From assembly GCA_903860855.1 (NCBI GenBank), contig CAIOSF010000287.1:1-6675 (forward strand): a stretch of 6,675 bases of DNA. Reading direction: 5' to 3'. The notes under the pieces were generated by a model. That model was given only the letters and a program-made list of their open reading frames with translations, was not told the DNA's origin and made no database searches. The DNA comes from an uncultured Alphaproteobacteria bacterium (lineage in GTDB: Bacteria > Pseudomonadota > Alphaproteobacteria > Rickettsiales > Midichloriaceae). Within the stretch, counting starts at the first letter, position 1, and each line of letters starts with the position of its first letter. Shown one piece after another: positions 6,035 to 6,675 of the stretch. The position numbers and the translations under genes are program-made.

Positions 6035-6675
6035 TGTGGTGCAAGGTTTCCTGGAGCGAGTAGGGCAGTCGGCTATAGATTTCGTTCGCGATCTGGGAAA
6101 GATCACAATTTTTGTTTCACAGGTCATCCTTGTATTCTTCTCCAAAAGGTTCTATTTCAAGGTCTTTATCAAGCAAGTCATAGAAATTGGTTATTATTCC
6201 CTCCCGGTTATAGGGCTAACAGCGATATTTACGGGAGCCGTCCTTGCCCTGCAGAGCTATACAGGCTTCTCCCGCATGAATGCCGAGAGCGCCGTGGCGT
6301 CAATCGTAGTTCTATCCATTACCCGTGAATTGGGTCCGGTACTTGCTGGTCTTATGCTCGCAGGTCGAGTTGGTGCCGCCATTGCGGCTGAGGTTGGGAC
6401 TATGAAGGTAACAGAGCAAATTGATGCTCTCTATACCTTAAACACCAATCCATTTAGTTATCTATTTGTACCTAGAGTACTTGCTGGAACTCTAATGCTT
6501 CCTTTGTTGGTATTAGTTGCTGATATAATCGGTGTTTTGGGCGGATATCTAATCAGTACATATAAATTGGGCTTTAATCCCTATGTTTATCTCAAGAAAA
6601 CCTTTGATTATCTTGAGGTGAGCGATGTAACATCAGGTCTCATCAAAGCTTCTGTATTTGGATTCATTGTCTGCG
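6024..6675 (+). CDS. mlaE: MlaE-type ABC transporter permease (phospholipid transport), 3' end missing
   Basis: This is the membrane-spanning subunit of the MlaFEDB ABC transporter, which moves phospholipids across the inner membrane and helps keep outer-membrane lipid asymmetry. The 217 codons present show the MlaE/YrbE core: IEIGYYSLPVIGLTAIFTGA (54-73), LALQSYTGFSR, ITRELGPVLAGLMLAGRVGA (99-118), the TEQIDAL motif (130-136) and hydrophobic helices at about 152-178. The amphipathic N-terminal ~45 residues precede the first core helix, as usual. Family members are about 260 residues, so roughly 40 are cut off by the window edge. ATG 6024 is chosen for its AGGA ribosome site, and it overlaps the alr stop by 11 nt. 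The same alr-mlaE order is known in Rickettsia, where an ATPase gene (mlaF) normally follows; that would lie outside this window. No sign of decay. Confidence 0.97.
   Translation, partial: MIYNVVQGFLERVGQSAIDFVRDLGKITIFVSQVILVFFSKRFYFKVFIKQVIEIGYYSLPVIGLTAIFTGAVLALQSYTGFSRMNAESAVASIVVLSITRELGPVLAGLMLAGRVGAAIAAEVGTMKVTEQIDALYTLNTNPFSYLFVPRVLAGTLMLPLLVLVADIIGVLGGYLISTYKLGFNPYVYLKKTFDYLEVSDVTSGLIKASVFGFIVC

Noticed and set aside
1..6675. tRNA, rRNA, riboswitch or transposase genes
   Set aside because: No cloverleaf-like or conserved RNA sequence and no transposase motif was seen on either strand.

Overview
This 6.7 kb window looks like part of the chromosome of a Rickettsiales-type alphaproteobacterium. 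The evidence is the alr-mlaE gene pair, whose MlaE is very close to Rickettsia MlaE as I remember it; an AmiD/RC0497-like peptidoglycan amidase; a small Adr-like outer-membrane barrel; a compact folE; A+T-rich intergenic DNA; and heavy gene decay beside intact housekeeping genes. I cannot place it to genus from sequence reading alone.

Layout. Positions 1-2211 (minus strand) hold the remains of one probable large secreted protein. It has an unrecognised N-terminal part, an alanine-rich repeat region and a GH18 chitinase-like domain, all split by many small frameshifts and running off the left edge. Positions 2251-2985 (minus) encode a signal-peptide-bearing outer-membrane beta-barrel protein with its own candidate promoter and an upstream 10-bp palindrome. 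Positions 3159-4637 (minus) are a two-gene unit, amiD-like amidase then folE, separated by 15 nt. Divergent from it on the plus strand are alr (4763-6034) and mlaE (6024 to the right edge, incomplete). These two overlap by 11 nt and so are probably translationally coupled.

How the genes fit together. Alr supplies D-alanine for peptidoglycan and AmiD cleaves the peptide from the glycan, so synthesis and turnover of the wall sit head to head over a short shared control region. MlaE and the barrel protein belong to the outer membrane: lipid asymmetry and surface exposure. FolE makes the first pterin intermediate of folate. The chitinase-like gene would act outside the cell, perhaps on chitin of an arthropod or protist host, but it appears broken, and its GH18 catalytic motif cannot be found.

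I found no convincing new multi-gene system. The points most worth a second look are the slippage-type frame breaks in the chitinase (including a TA repeat one unit short of restoring frame), the linker and loop insertions with inverted repeats in amiD and alr, and the palindrome in front of the barrel gene. No RNA genes, CRISPR arrays or insertion sequences were seen. Every stretch over 300 bases is covered by a gene or the chitinase pseudogene.
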